From contig CM056743.1 of NCBI GenBank assembly GCA_029851415.1, positions 123,038,305 through 123,102,304 on the forward strand: a stretch of DNA of 64,000 nt. Reading direction: 5' to 3'. The stretch is from Eretmocerus hayati (lineage: Eukaryota > Arthropoda > Insecta > Hymenoptera > Aphelinidae). Positions 34,456 through 47,900 of this stretch are shown piece by piece. Below the pieces are notes generated by a model, which searched no databases, was not told the origin of the DNA, and saw nothing but the letters and a program-made list of their open reading frames with translations. Position 1 is the first letter of the stretch. The number at the start of each line of letters is the position of its first letter. A program made the position numbers and the translations under genes.

Positions 34456-36588
34456 CGAACCCCGCATTTATCGGCTCAAATTCGTATAATTTCGTTATTA
34501 CCAATTCTGACGGATGAATACAAATTAATCTTCAGTTCGTGAAGTCTCTTTAATCAAAAGTTGCCAGATCTATAGAAACGAAAGAAAAAAATCATTGAAG
34601 TTCTATAAGCTTTTCTCATTCTATCATACTCTTGGGATTATAGCCCGAATTATCTGAAACTCATGTCGTATGATGAGTGTAACACCACATTGTTGGTTTC
34701 AATCCTCATGTAGTGTGGCTCACGTCGACAAAAGTTGAGTCAAGCTGTGGGGAGTTCAATCCATAGCAAGGGTGAAGAGATTCGCAAGTTTGTAACAGAG
34801 AACTGCAGCTCGAGAGAGAAGGAAAGATACGAAGCACCGGAATGGGGCTGGTGAACTTATAACCCGTATAGGACGTGTTATAGGTATATAACGTCATTTG
34901 TCGAGGGAAGGCAGGGACTACGTTTCGCTCGCTCGGTCTCCGCTCCCGCGGGTTATATCCCCGGAATCAGCTGCCAGATTATTCTATTACCGCGTATCAA
35001 CGTGGCTCTTGTTTGCTGTGAAAACACCCGTTCACCACATTGTTTCAGCCAGATAAAGAATTTAACGTTTGGGGATAATTAAAAGGTCGCTAGCCACCAC
35101 CGTTCTGCTGCTCCTTTCAACTATAGGCGAGCAGTAGTCCTCTTCGTTTCTATATCCACCTATATACTTCTGTTCTGCTTCCTTCATTCTGTTATTCTTA
35201 CGTGACTTGGAAACCTCGCGGGAGCTGGAACCTGAGTTTTGTACTCCTATAACTTTACCTCTATCGTACTTTTCTCAATGCACACATTAATGGTAAAAAT
35301 TGCTCGAAGGAAAATTTTGAAACCCTCTTGTGACTCATTTGCTTGATGATGCAGAGACATTTAGTGCAAAATCTTTATTCTTACGAGGAAAAGCCTGCAA
35401 CTCCGAAATCTCATTTATATAAAAAATTTCAGAGTCCAGCAAAGAATCACCAATTTTGAGAAGATCAATCGTGTAAGTAGTTTCAGCATGAAATGTTTGC
35501 ACAAATCTGTTAACCCATTGACGTCTGAAATAATACATTCATCAAATCTTCTAGGGGCTCGATTTTGAGTGCGAATTAGCCCTTAGAAAAGAATTGAAAA
35601 GCATGGATTCGACGTGAGATTGTCTGAGCTTTCAGCATACGTGATAAGAAATCCCGTTTTAGGTGGCCCTGAAGAGCTTCTTTCAATTATTTTCAAAAAA
35701 ATACGACTAATCCATTCGAAATTGTGTTCAAGCAGTAATTTGATCCCCTGGCCCGATAATTCCCGGTCATCTGAAATCACGCCGGGCCACCTCCACGACG
35801 CTACCCAACTCCACCGGCGGGCCCAAGTTGTGCACGGTCGTGCTACGGTCATCGCGATGGGCGCGTTCAACTCACTTCTTTTCAACACAGAGTGACCCAG
35901 TATGTACGAGCATGTGTGTGTGTTTGTGGTGTCTGGTGGATCGGCAGCCGCGGCACAATTTGGATTCAAGACAGTGCGTTTAGTTCATATTCCTGCGCCC
36001 TTTCCTGGTCCCATGAGACCTCCTACCTGAGTGTAACAGTCAATTCATTCTGTCCTAAGTGTCGAATCATTCAACGTAGTGCCAACTCGTAATTAAACCG
36101 ATTGCCTCCTGCAATGGAACGGAACAACCCTTTAGGTATTCCTAAACCGCAGTGCAGTGAAACTCCGTGTAGGATGTGCGAAACTGGAAAGCTCGCACGT
36201 TTGGGAGCTTTGATGGCTGCTCCATCTAACCCTTCGGCCTACAGGTCTTCGAGTCAGCCTAAGCCATTCCACAGCACTCCGCGTCGGCAATAAAATCAAT
36301 TCTGACCTTAGCTAACATCATTCGCATGTCACATCATAACCTAAGCACAATCCGTTACAGGCAACGAACCCCGCGGTCTCGTTGTCATTGACAGGTGCAC
36401 AAGAGACGTCTCACGTGCTCGACGCTCCCTCTCTGCACAGACCGGGTACTGTCAAGTTTTGACTTGAGAATCCAATGATATTCGATAGTATTGATCGAAG
36501 AATCTTACGAATATCTGACCAGTTGAGTTAAAGTGGCTTTCATCGCGTTTACAAAGCCTATACATGGATAATGAACTCCAGTAGAATC
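34456..36588. other. intergenic, no gene recognised
   Basis: Reading frames at 35583-35969 (minus), 35614-35895 (plus) and 36102-36293 (plus) have no domain I know. The last is small (63 codons) with a CSETPCRMCETGK stretch, but nothing supports it as an exon. A GC-rich stretch around 34925-35000 is promoter-like only in composition. Confidence 0.35.
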
Positions 36589-36770
36589 CGGTTATAACGC
36601 GCGACTCCGGCTATAACAAAAATTCGGCTATAATGAACACTTCATGACCATTTGTTTGGTTCCAATACTAAATCAATGCGCTCGAGTTCGTCTATAGCAA
36701 TTCTACTATAACGAATAGCCCGGCTGTAACGAACAGAAAATTGGCCAAATTTTGAGTTCCAACATCGCTT
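36589..36770. repeat. pogo-like MITE fragment with GGCTATAAC repeats
   Basis: Begins CAGTAGAATCCGGTTATAAC and carries several CGGCTATAACRAA words. No matching right end close by. Confidence 0.55.
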
Positions 36771-37368
36771 ATAACAAAATACCCCACGTCATTCATACAT
36801 CCAATTATGTAAAAATGCAAGATATGCAACAAACCTGTACGCTAGTACAGTCCTAGCATTCCAAAATCGTCTACAATGAATGACCATGTTGAAATCAGAG
36901 TGAGTGAGCGAGGTCAGAAACATTCTGAGATATATGAAAATTTAGATCCCTGCTTCGACATTTCTCACTACCTTGAACAAGAAAAATCAAATTTTGAATG
37001 ATTGTGGTGCCAATAATTTGAAAAAGTTGCGATCAAGGGATGATACTGAAGGTATTACTCGAGTGGTTTAAATCACAATGATCACGGAATATCTCAACAA
37101 TTAGATTCTACATTCAAAGCAGAAGCTGCGAAATTCGGCAAGGAATCGGGGATCTATTCGATCTATTCACTCCCTGCGATTGTATGCCTTTGACTATGTT
37201 ATTATTCAACAGTGCTGTTCTATAATGTTGACCTTATTTTTTTTTCTAGCTTTTTCTGAATCTATAATCATGTATGAATTCGTCGGTTCGAATGTGTCTC
37301 CGAATGATGAATACACTTTACCTATTCCTGAGGTACAACAATAAATTTCCCAGTCCATACTGAAGTTC

Positions 37369-38484
37369 GCACTGTAAATCCCAAACTGTAAACATTACAT
37401 GGAAAACTGTTCCCTGGAACAGATTAAATCTGTTGATTTTCGGATGCAGTTTATTCGCTAAATCTACAATTTGAATCTGTAAATTTTACAAATTCAAACT
37501 ATTTACCGACAGCTTTCCAAATTGATAAAATGGCAATTTTCTCGTCTAAAAAAAGTTTCGATCAACTCAACAGGTACTATGTAGGCTTAGAATTTAATGG
37601 AATATCTGAAGAATCATATCCGTAAACAGATCTAGTGTGTGATGGGGATCGATCTGTCGATCATTGGGTTAGAAATCCGGAGGCATGACCACTATACCAC
37701 TAATAGGACTTACACATGGTGCTCTCTTAAAATGTCAGTATCATTCTGTGCATTGGATTCCGTGACGATTCATGTTCACGTGCACGAAACATGATGATTC
37801 ATACGTAATATGACTTAATCAACGCGTATTTGGTAGTGCTGAGTTATAACAATTAATCAGAAATTATTATCAACAAATTATCATAAATCATTGCATATTC
37901 AATTCAATGGGAAATTATTGTTCCGCATTCTTTACCATATTTTGGAAATGGTTTGCCTGAGCATGTTATCAAAACCCATCGTTTTCTGGGGAAAATTGGA
38001 AAGTTCCGGGAAATTTGAGGAAATTCGTCTTTTCAAATCCTTTGTTGATCGTTGATCTCGAGCGGAGTGGAATTTCTCGACTCCCATTAGTTCAAACTCT
38101 TGTTAGAAGCATCGTCAAGAAGAGGAAAATCAAGTTCATCCAGAAAATTATTCTATATTCCCGCGCATCGGGGAATTTTTCATGGTATCCCATGAATCAT
38201 ATCGTCGCCCCCGACGAAGAATAACACGTCCCCATTTAAGAATGCATTGGGAGAACAATGGGAGGTGTTTTTCTTCTTTGGGGGCGACGATATATAGAAT
38301 TGGTACAATCTACAGATTCAAATGCAAATATTCCTGCCAAGTTAAAGATCTACATCTTCGAATGTTGTAGATCACATATTCCTGTTGAAACTATATATTT
38401 ATCTGTAGGAATGACAGAATTACCTACAGAAGTAATTTTTACAGATTCAATTTGTGGATATTTACAGTTTTAGATTTACAGTGC
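37369..38484. mobile_element. 1.1-kb foldback with CTGTAAA-rich ends
   Basis: GCACTGTAAATC...AAACTGTAAA at the left matches in inverse the right end AACTGTAAAT...GATTTACAGTGC. Inner words such as TTGAATCTGTAAA (left) and TTTACAGATTCAA (right) extend the arms. The middle has no gene. Confidence 0.6.
37632..37705 (-). repeat. tRNA-derived sequence, possible SINE head
   Basis: On the minus strand TTAGTGGTATAGTGGTCATG is a good A-box context, and AGATCGATCCCC is a B-box-like element about 40 bases later. Acceptor and anticodon stems do not pair well, so a working tRNA is unlikely. Confidence 0.4.
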
Positions 38485-38561
38485 GGTTACAAGGAAGTCC
38501 GGTTATAATGAACAAAATTCTTCGGGTCCTCGCGAATTTCGTTATAACCGGATCCCACCGT
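38477..38561. mobile_element. 85-bp pogo-like MITE
   Basis: CAGTGCGGTTACAAGG at one end and GGATCCCACCG followed by TA at the other are imperfectly inverted. Both have TCCGGTTATAA words just inside. It abuts the right end of the preceding foldback. Confidence 0.55.
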
Positions 38562-38959
38562 AATTTGTCTGACTCTAGTTCATCAGCCTCTTACATATTC
38601 TCTTGACTCTTTCTTCTTTTTCTTGAGGTTTGAAAGGGAAATCTTGATATATTCAGCTTTGCTGACGTTCGCTACAGCTAATTTGAATTATACATGATGT
38701 ACGTTGATGGTCTTCTCCAACATACTGATTTGAGACAGCTCCAGTTGACTGGATGATTCATTGATATTCGAAAGCTAAGTTGTCGTCGGTATCTCAATAC
38801 TTTTAGTTTTCCAGTTCCCAACCCATTGAGGTTTTGATTCGGGGAACATAAACATGAAAATAATCACAAGCTCGATCGTAAGGCCGGAAGATTCGGCGGT
38901 CGATCGGGTAAACTCCTAGTTTCCACTATGGGCGTCAAGTCCCAATAAAAGTTCCCAGA

Positions 38960-39450
38960 CCTGTGGACGACCGTGACGGGGGCCTCACGAACCTACGAAG
39001 GACGGGACCCCTCAACATGTTCTAAGGTAGACGTCAAACAAAAAATGTTGGACTCAGAATTTATTGGATATCAAGTGAGGGACCACAGGACTCCCCCCCC
39101 CCTCCCCCGCGGAATCGGCCCCAAGTACCCTATTGAGGTCAACCTTGGATTTTCAAATAGAAAACCCCGTTTCTCATCCTAGATTCTGAAAGAACTATAA
39201 ACGTAGAATTTCCCGCTCTTCCAGAATCCGAGATAAGGAATGGGGATTTATATTTGACAATTCAAAGTTGCCATCAATGGGCCAAATTGGTCGCTTGGGG
39301 GGGGGGGGATGGAAGGGAATGGGGTAAATCTGAAAACCCATTCTTGATATCCAACCGCTTTTAAATCCAACCCTTCTTCACCAGGCGTTACCCTTAGGTT
39401 CTTGTGAAGCTCCCAATCAACTCTGGAGTTCACCTCGATCGGTCTCCGAT
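38960..39450. mobile_element. foldback with poly-C/poly-G arms
   Basis: The left arm (TTGGATATCAAG, then a run of C, then ATTTTCAAAT and ATTCTG) is answered by the right arm (CTTGATATCCAA, a run of G, ATTTGACAAT, CAGAAT) around a centre near 39205. Both arms carry the homopolymer at the same relative position. Confidence 0.7.
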
Positions 39451-39686
39451 TTCATGTGAATCAATGAGGTCGTTCGCTTGTAGCTGTTCTCCTCAGACCC
39501 GATCTTCGCATGAGCACAGATGACCTCTATCCTGCTCTCGCTTATCATGTGCCAATCGATTATCCCGGTACTGTAATAGCTGTCTATTTGATGTGTTTCT
39601 ATTTCAAGTCGGAATTCTTGTATTTTCTTCGATTCTCAATCCTTTTCACTGGTGTCTACGCTCGGCAACGAGGGATTGAAGTGATC

Positions 39687-39896
39687 GCCAGGGACCTCAT
39701 TCCGGAAGAAATACGCGTTATCGGTGACGGTGATCACTGATTAGTTCCGCGGGAAACCGCCATGCATAAACGACGGGGTTCTTCTACATCAACAACTAGC
39801 GCCCCCTCGCTTATGCATGGTGGTTTTCCACGGTACCGTACCCGCATAATCAGCGGTAACGCGTATCTCTCCCGGAATGAGGTCCCAGGACTCTCA
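39687..39896. mobile_element. 210-bp hairpin MITE
   Basis: GGGACCTCATTCCGGAAGAA (left) and TCCCGGAATGAGGTCCC (right) are inverted. The match continues through ATACGCGTTA and ACCGCCATGCATAA to a short loop near 39792. Confidence 0.85.
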
Positions 39897-40987
39897 ACTT
39901 GCATCTCGATGATTTGCCAAATAAGCAATTTCTCTCTGTTGCAAAATTTCTTTCAGCACGTTCAAAACTCGTCGCAATCCCGGCTGAGCCCCCAAATTGT
40001 TACGATCACACGTAACAATAATCAGAACACACTGATGGTATAAAAGAACTATTTCACTTCATTCAGACGCAATCACAACAATGACAACGTCTAAACCTTT
40101 CAACGGCCAACAGCAGACTAACTCGATGATAAAACAACAAATAATTCACATCAGTTTGATCGATATTAACAGAACATGGCGTGATGGTAATTACCATATG
40201 TAACAATTGTCGTGGAGTACGAAAATAAGATACTTCCCGCTACAGTCTGATGAGCAAAGTCTCATTGTAAAATTTTGGATAATTTTTGAAGTAGTCTTTG
40301 ATTTGAGGAGATTTAGACATTTGAATTCCTCACGATACCTGACAAAATGTTTGTCGAGGAATGTTCTCACTCATTCCGGCAGAGATAGAGAGAGTAGGTA
40401 AGTGAACTTTTGACATCTGTTGAGACCTGGATTTTTCTTGCAATCGCTCTGTCAGACCCTTTCAGAATTCGTGAATTTAGTGTCATGCCTTTGTATGCGG
40501 GACAGAATTGCTTAAAGATGAATCATTCATCTTCATCAATCAATGGTAGCTCATTGTTCTCTTTAGCATTGATGTGAGTTGTTACAGTCAATCAAGACTC
40601 GTGGGATCGGTTCTCCAGCAACTTCATGCATATAAGAGAGCTTGGAAAAGCAATTGACATACCCAAAAGCAGGCTCTAGCCGGAAGCTGATGTCGTATCA
40701 ATCCGCAATACATGCTAGGATCAACATCATCAGCCGAAAACGAGTAAGCTAGCGACGGGGACACCAAATCACTTTGTTCGTCTGTCCAATCGCCGGAATG
40801 CACCGCATATCAAACTGAGTTCACATGCGTTATTGGCATACATCCACATACACCTGCCACTTGCTACATATCGTCGGCATATCCTATCGGCGCAGCTTCG
40901 AAACAATAACAATCAGCTCTGCAGAGAGGGCGCACTTGGCAAAGCGGTAATTAAAATAAAATTAATTGGATTGGCCGCGTGCAAGAT
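39897..40987. other. intergenic, no gene seen
   Basis: No frame with a motif and no inverted repeat noted. Confidence 0.4.
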
Positions 40988-41135
40988 GGCCTCAGGCGTA
41001 AACCCAATATACGTATGTGTACCTCACTAGGGATCCGAGTGCAACATGTGATGATGTAGCAAGCAGAGCCTACATCCACATGTAGCAAAGCGATGGTATA
41101 TTCGCAAGCGCCTGAGGCCACGGTTTTCTGGCTTG
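40975..41135. repeat. hairpin-forming repeat
   Basis: GGCCTCAGGCG near 40988 and CGCCTGAGGCC to 41118 are inverted. An inner pair, ACATGTGATGATGTAG and CTACATCCACATGT, extends the fold. Possibly a small MITE. Confidence 0.65.
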
Positions 41136-44110
41136 CCGCGCATAGCATCCCAGCCTGTTTATTCTGCTACACGTCACTCGATCTCTGTCTCACCCGACAC
41201 GATTTTATTCATAAAAGCAACCCTATTCCCCTGTTATACTGTCGCATGCGGTTGTTAGGGTGATGACAGATAACATGACACGGCATAGTTCGAACAACGC
41301 ATACGCGACATTCGATTTATTCTGTCGAGTCCAGCTATCTATGGAATGGCATCGTCCTCGTAGACCATGACTAGTGTGAAAAAATAATGTAAATCGATAG
41401 AGGGTCGGACTCGACGGTATGGAAGACGTGTCACGTTGCGTCATGCCAACCGTGTCGTTCCGCCTCATCTGGAATCGTCCTTATTAGCATTGTTGCGCGC
41501 CGGGATGACGCTGCGTGACGCTCGGCTTGTGCTGTGTTTGTTATGTACATTTGTGCGATCTGCTCTATAATATAATTATTCGCAAATCGTACATTAGTGT
41601 ATGCGTATATTATCACTCATTAAGCGATGATAGAGTAGCGTGGAGATAATGTGGTGCGATTTATTTTACAATATCATAGTCCGGCTTGATTTGATAATGT
41701 TCGCAGATCGTATTGAGCCTATATGGAACATGGGAGATTGCTTTTCAGTAATTTTGACGATGATCTTGTTTAGTATGGCGAGCTCATCCTGATGAAGAGG
41801 TGAAATGCGCTTGAAATAGTTGTTAAATTCTGGCCAATTTGGCAATTTTATCCACATTGGAGGACGACTTTGCTTGATTAGTCGATGATGAGATAATAAA
41901 TTCTGGTCTTCGCCGAACTTAAAGAATAATGTCAAAGCGAATCTATACTTTTGACTTTAGCCATAGGTGTATCAGGACAATTTTCTATAACTTATGGTGA
42001 ATCATGCATTTCAAACGATACAGTATAAATCTTCGAAAAGTTAACGTATTCTTTTATTGGTGCGGTCAGGCATAATTCTTCAACCCAAAGTTTAGCAGAT
42101 GGTCGAGTATCCGATGAACTGTGAGATTCAATTGCTGTTTACTTATCTCGATCTTAGCCAATGGTGCATTTGCCTGTGTTCTTGGAGACTCTTTCGACAT
42201 AACAAATAAACAAGCTGGATGCAAACTTTTATCCGAGACTTTCTACTCGTGAACGGAGAACAACAGAAGTAGAGAGTGCAGAGTAGAATGAAATGTTTAT
42301 TCGAGCTTTCGAGATTTCACAAAGTTTCTTTAGCGGATAGGATCGTTGAGGCAGCCGATAGCTTTCCAGGGTAAGTATTTCATTAAAGTTTCAGCGAGCT
42401 TTGTCTGCTGCTCCTTTCTCTCTTTGTTTTTCTCAAGCTTTCGTACCTTAAGAGTTTTCATTACGGGCATGAGAAAGTTTTATGGCAATCTATCTGAATT
42501 TGCCTACTTCTGATTCACTGAGTAGTATAGGCTGCGCAACTGATATTTTGAGTTTGAAGGATGCATTTTTGGGGGGTAAATAATTATTACCAGGTGATCC
42601 AGCGTTTCTCTCGTATTTTGGTGAGCAGAAGAATCTAAAATTTTACAGATAGTTGAACTGAGTGTATTTAATTTTTCTACATATCCTAGATACTACGCAT
42701 TGTGAAATCTATTATCCCGTAACTATCCTTCGACGACCCTTGACAAGGTGATTAATTACACCTATGATGAAGAAAATACTTCATGGACCAGGGTGTTCGA
42801 CTCTGAAGACTGTTTGCGGGTGAAAAATGACCCATAAAAATTTTCCGTCTCTTATATCTAATATCGGAAATATGATTAGGTTTCACATCAAACTTCAGAA
42901 TTCTCTCTTGATCCGAAACCTCATCAGTACCCGGAATATTCCTGCATCGCAAAGGAGATGTGGTTCCTAATAATGGAAAAATCCTAGTTATATTTAATTG
43001 AGCTATCATGTACAGTCACGGCAAGTGGTGTAAAATTATTCTCGAGACATTTGGACAGGACGCACCATTGCGTAAAAAGTTGTAAATTTTCTCCAAAAAT
43101 TTTAAAGAATCCTACCCTGAACTGTTGAGATAAAATGTGTGTTTAAATTTTTTATCTGAAAACTGTATCGAGCAGACAATCTGCGTCAATTAAATGAATA
43201 ATTACAAATAATTGAGAACAATTCTCCTCGCAGCCACAAGTAGATAGCTCATTCTGAAATCTCTTCATGCACCTCTTGAAGCACTTGAAGAACCACACGG
43301 ATATCGAGTCCCGTCTAAATTGAAAGGATCGCTGAACAAACAGCTCAGAGCAGCTTCCATTCCATAAAATAACGAACGAGCCGAAAGAGGCTGAAACGAT
43401 CTTGAACACGGGTATACATCCTCATCCAAGCCGAATACACATACACACGCGAGCCCCAAGGCATTGGATTCCCAAATCCAATAATGATTGTCGATTCTGA
43501 AGAAAGTAAGCTCTGGGTTCTCCTGCTCAATGTGTAATACTCGAAACCAATCGCAACGCTTTGCTGTGTGCGTAAATATACGATGGGTTTGTAGCGATGG
43601 GGCTTCACATTATTTCCTGGCCAAACCGTGGTAATTTTATAAACACTTTGAAAATCTCGCTGCGAGCAGCTCGCGGGCTTCGCGCCGAGATTGCCTCCGA
43701 CACTCGAGGGCTTCGCTTGGCTAACCGCTGGAAAATAATTAGAAAATCGCACCCTCAAGCATCAGCAGGCTGCCCCCATGAGAGATGCTGCTCCAGAGAG
43801 AATATTCTTTCGCATTGCCGCGCCTGCAGCTTGCGAGGCCTGCGCGCAAACTTCTCTCGCATTCTCGAAAATAATATGCATACTCGACACCGGTATCAGA
43901 GGTTCAACTTGTTTTTTGAGATGCATCTCAATCAGTGAGACGTGAGAGTAGACTATGATTGAAAACCCACATTAGACCACTAATTACCACTAATCAGGCC
44001 TGCCAGGCGCGATCATAAAAAAAGCTGCAGCCCCTCGCTTCAAATTCACCTACAATGAGTGAGGTCGAATGGATGATGAAGAATATCGCAATCTCCATCT
44101 TATACTACGA
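41136..44110. other. intergenic, no gene recognised
   Basis: Overlapping frames on both strands at 43152-43938 have no known domain and contradict each other. GC-rich words near 43660-43720 and 43815-43860 resemble each other loosely. Confidence 0.35.
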
Positions 44111-44114
44111 GTAA

Positions 44115-44345
44115 AAATTAATTTTTGGCATAGTGCGACTAAACGACCATTTTTCTTCCCGGCTCGAATCAGAAAATTGGCGTTTAGTCGCCCTGATACC
44201 AAAAAATAGTATATGCACCCTGCTCGTCGGTCTGTTTTGGGGCATCAGGAATCTTTTCCCCTCGTTAGACTCGGATAAAATTGATGCCCATGCCACAAAA
44301 CAGCCTAACCTCGGATCGGTGCATAATGTACTATAGACTATAGAA
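44115..44345. repeat. two adjacent hairpins
   Basis: First: TTTTTGGCATAGTGCGACTA pairs with TAGTCGCCCTGATACCAAAAA (44119-44206). Second: AGTATATGCACC...CTGTTTTGGGGCATC pairs with GATGCCCATGCCACAAAACAG...GGTGCATAATGTACT (44207-44335). Confidence 0.65.
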
Positions 44346-44992
44346 TGTAGACAGATTTCATCCCCATGGCACAAAATAGGTAAAACAATCTAGAGAAATT
44401 ATATAGATAACTTGATTGACTTACTCACATTGATAATCTGAGTTTCCAAGATGCTCTAGCGCTACAAGACTCAGCACGGTTATATCTTTCACAAGTTCAT
44501 AAGATGTTGGACTTTCTTCTCATTTGGATCTTGCCAAACTTATTGGTTATTACTCATACAAAATTGACAAATTTCTCAAATTGAGTTCGAAGTCGAACAT
44601 TATCAGCAACCAATAGTAATCACAATCACACCCACAACAACGCAAGAGTTGACCAGGCTTCCCCATATCTGGCTTCTGCTTCTCTGCTTTGGATAATATC
44701 TTTGTCCTACAATATGCATGCATATTACATATATTTTTTTCTAGACGAAGTTTATAAACATATGCTTTAATCAGTCACTGGCCCAAATCGTAATACAACA
44801 CAACCCCGGATCAATTTGTTTTGTTTTCGTACAAACCCCTAATTCGTAACCTACAAAATGTAACTAAAAGTAAATGCAATAGTAGACAAACTATGTAATT
44901 CAATTTTGATTTTTCAAACCCAGTCCAAATTTGTAGTAAACCTCATCTCCGCGAATAGACCCTAACAATCATCAAAAAAGCATCCCGGCAGA
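44346..44992. other. upstream region of the nine-exon gene
   Basis: AT-rich, no second gene seen. No TATA box could be placed with confidence before the ATG at 44993, and an untranslated exon further upstream is possible. Confidence 0.4.
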
Positions 44993-47900
44993 ATGGCTGA
45001 TGGTGAGTGTCAGATTCATTTTAACTCTTTGCAACTACCAAAATGAAGTATTCAGTGAAATTCATTCCAATCTTTCAGCAACCTGTAATCAAACCTGTGA
45101 TGAAAAAGATGCGCAAAATGACGAAAACACGAAAAAAACTCCAGAGTGCATCGAAGAGCCTGCAGAAGAAGTGGTTAAATGTAAAAAAGCTAGATTGAAA
45201 AAATGTGTCGGATTCGCTGATTATAAATGTGAAGAGGAAGCTCCATGGCGAACCTACATGAAATTGTGAGGCTCTTTCCAACCCCTTTCATCAAGTTAAA
45301 TAATCTAAATCGAATATGATCAATCTAGCCAAAAAAATCTTATCAAACAAAGAAATGCTTCATCTAAACAGAAAATTCCAATAAGTTCAATGTGTTACGT
45401 ACAGTAGTGATACCTTTGATTATCTGGATTTAGTGTGCTTTAGTTTAAACTGGTCATAATTTTTAATTCAAATATCATGCTATATTTTTCATCATATCAA
45501 ATCGTCACTCCCAAACCACAAGATCGTGCACTTTTCTTCTGTCTTTGGGGGGGGGGGGGGCGGATCAAATTACAAAATAATATATTGACCAGTTTGTCCA
45601 GAGACACAGTAGATGATTGGCCTAGTTTAGTGACTAGCCTAATGTAATTGCAGATATGCAGATCAGGTACTCAGGGGGGCACAAGAAGAGCGCGACAAGT
45701 GGGGCGAATTCAAGCGGAGACACCAGCCGCCAAAAGTTGGCACGCCGGAATGGCCTCTGCCAAAGCCATCAACGGCACCACCAACCTGCTGTTACGAACT
45801 CAACATCTTCAACGAGCTTCCCGCGCCATCACCAGATGAGGTTTTCCCCCCATTTGATCGACTATTGTTAATTGTAAAAATTTTATCGGTCTCATTCAAT
45901 GACGGTCATGATATGAGTAGACTTCAGTCAGTTTCTCGAATTTTTCTGAAATGATGTTGCAGTTATACCCCGGAAATCTCAAGCCACTTGAAAAATACAA
46001 CTCCACCGGAATGAGTGAGAGTCGACCCTAATCACCGATTAGCAATGCATTCTTACTAATTTGCATTCAATTTTACTGCGAATCACAGCGATCGGGAGTG
46101 ATTTTTACTTATTCCGGCGGAAAGAGTAGGTCCTTTTGACTATCGCGTTGCAACATTTTTTGACTCTGCAGGACGTGGCTCAAGTGTAAGCATTGCAGTA
46201 CGCGGTACAGTTGCTTTTTTGTACTTGTCAAATCGCGGCGCTGTTAATTAAGAATAACTCGCATTTGTTGGATAAATTTCGTAAAAAATCATATGATAAC
46301 TTGAGGTATGATTGCATGTGGAATAAATATCAATCTGAGTTTAAATTTTCCATGATGTACATGATGTACATGCATGTGAAAACTTAAATCCAAACCTTGG
46401 CCGTAAAATCTGAGACTTTTTTTCGGAAAGTTACTACCGCACTCCATTGAAGAAAAGCTGTAAATCAGATCAGGTTGATGTTGCTTTGTCAGTGGTCCCT
46501 TTTTCGGCAAAGAATAATGGACAAAATATACGTACCTAGAATGTCTAGAAAAGGGTTACGAGGGCTCTGAGTCTACTTGGAATGAGTTTTTGATTTGTGC
46601 TTGACGAGTTCATTGTACAAATAGTCGCATGTTCGGTCATTTTTGTACTGCCAACCGTAATAACTCAATTTAAGAATTAAGTGTTCAAGTCATCGATCAT
46701 GGCGTGAAGGAATTTTATCCATTATGAAAAAATCAATGCACGATTATTTTTCATTCTTGTAACTGTGTTGATATTCTAAATTGTACAAAATCAAGGTCCA
46801 GGTGCCTTTTCTCAAACGATGCACCGATCTAGAAATATCTTCCTATAACCATACACCAATTTTGACAAAATCGCATTGGAAAATACTCGAACTTCGATTA
46901 CAAAAAGATATAAGACCCAAAATATAGTCTAGCTCGTGCAATTTGAACTTTCATACCCTTTTCAAATCGCTTTGTCCAAATATTTTCCATCTTCACTGTG
47001 TATTTTTCTTTCAGTGTCTCGATCCGGAAAAACCTCCCGAAACCTGTGAAGTCGAATGGCCAAAAATTTGGCCTTGTTCGAAGCGAGATGCTGTGAAGGA
47101 GCGCAACGTAATCCTGAAAAAATTGAAACTGGAAAAAGCTGGAGCGCTTCCTTGCGAGATCGATGAGGTGGACTTGCAAGGTATATTTCAAGTTATCATT
47201 CATTACCGAAATACTTACTTTTTACGTTGGCCTTGACTGTGGATAGTGTGCTCATTTTCCCATCACCGTATTTACACCTATTGTTCTAATTTTGAATCTT
47301 GATTATTCTCCAACACTTACACACAAACAAAAGAGCTCATGTAACAATATGACCGAACCTAAAGTTCAGATTTTTCAATCCCAGAATTCAGTAGATGGTG
47401 ACGATCACTGCGGGAACAAAAGTTTTCAGTATTCTGAGAGAAATCAAATAATGTGGAAATTAGAGAATGAAAGCTGATTTATGACGAGTCTTTGGTGTTC
47501 GAACAAGTTTGAAGAGAATCGAAATCTTCAGATGTTTTCATTACAAACCGGCTTTGATCGTTCAAGTTCCAATCTTCTTTTATCATGTCTGAGATTTTTT
47601 CACCGATCGCAATAATCGGAATGTTCGGGTGCGCGCTCACAATTTTTGGCATAATCGATGCATCGGCCACTCTCAATCCATTGATTCCAATAACCTGTGG
47701 TCAAAAATGTCTCATTATTCCTAGTTATTGCACATTTCCTCTAACAAACTATTACATTTGCAATCTTACCTGTAGCTTTGAATCAACAACAGACGAAGTG
47801 TCATTTTCACTGCCCATTTTACATGTCCCAGCATAATGATAGATCGTTCCAGTATAAGTTCTCAGAGCACATTCCCAATAATCATCAGAATTGAATGTCA

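Noticed and set aside
35583..35969. 128-codon minus frame
   Set aside because: No recognisable domain, and an equally open frame lies opposite.
37632..37705. Functional tRNA gene
   Set aside because: Promoter boxes are present, but acceptor and anticodon stems do not pair.
36589..38561. One 2-kb pogo element spanning both GGTTATAAC ends
   Set aside because: The right end pairs better with sequence at 38477 as a short MITE, and a separate foldback lies between, so a single element is less likely.
39510..39740. 76-codon frame with a hydrophobic segment
   Set aside because: Its 3' half lies in the arm of a hairpin MITE, so it is not a conserved gene.
43152..43938. Overlapping frames on both strands as a gene
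   Set aside because: No motif, no consistent splice sites, and mutually exclusive frames.
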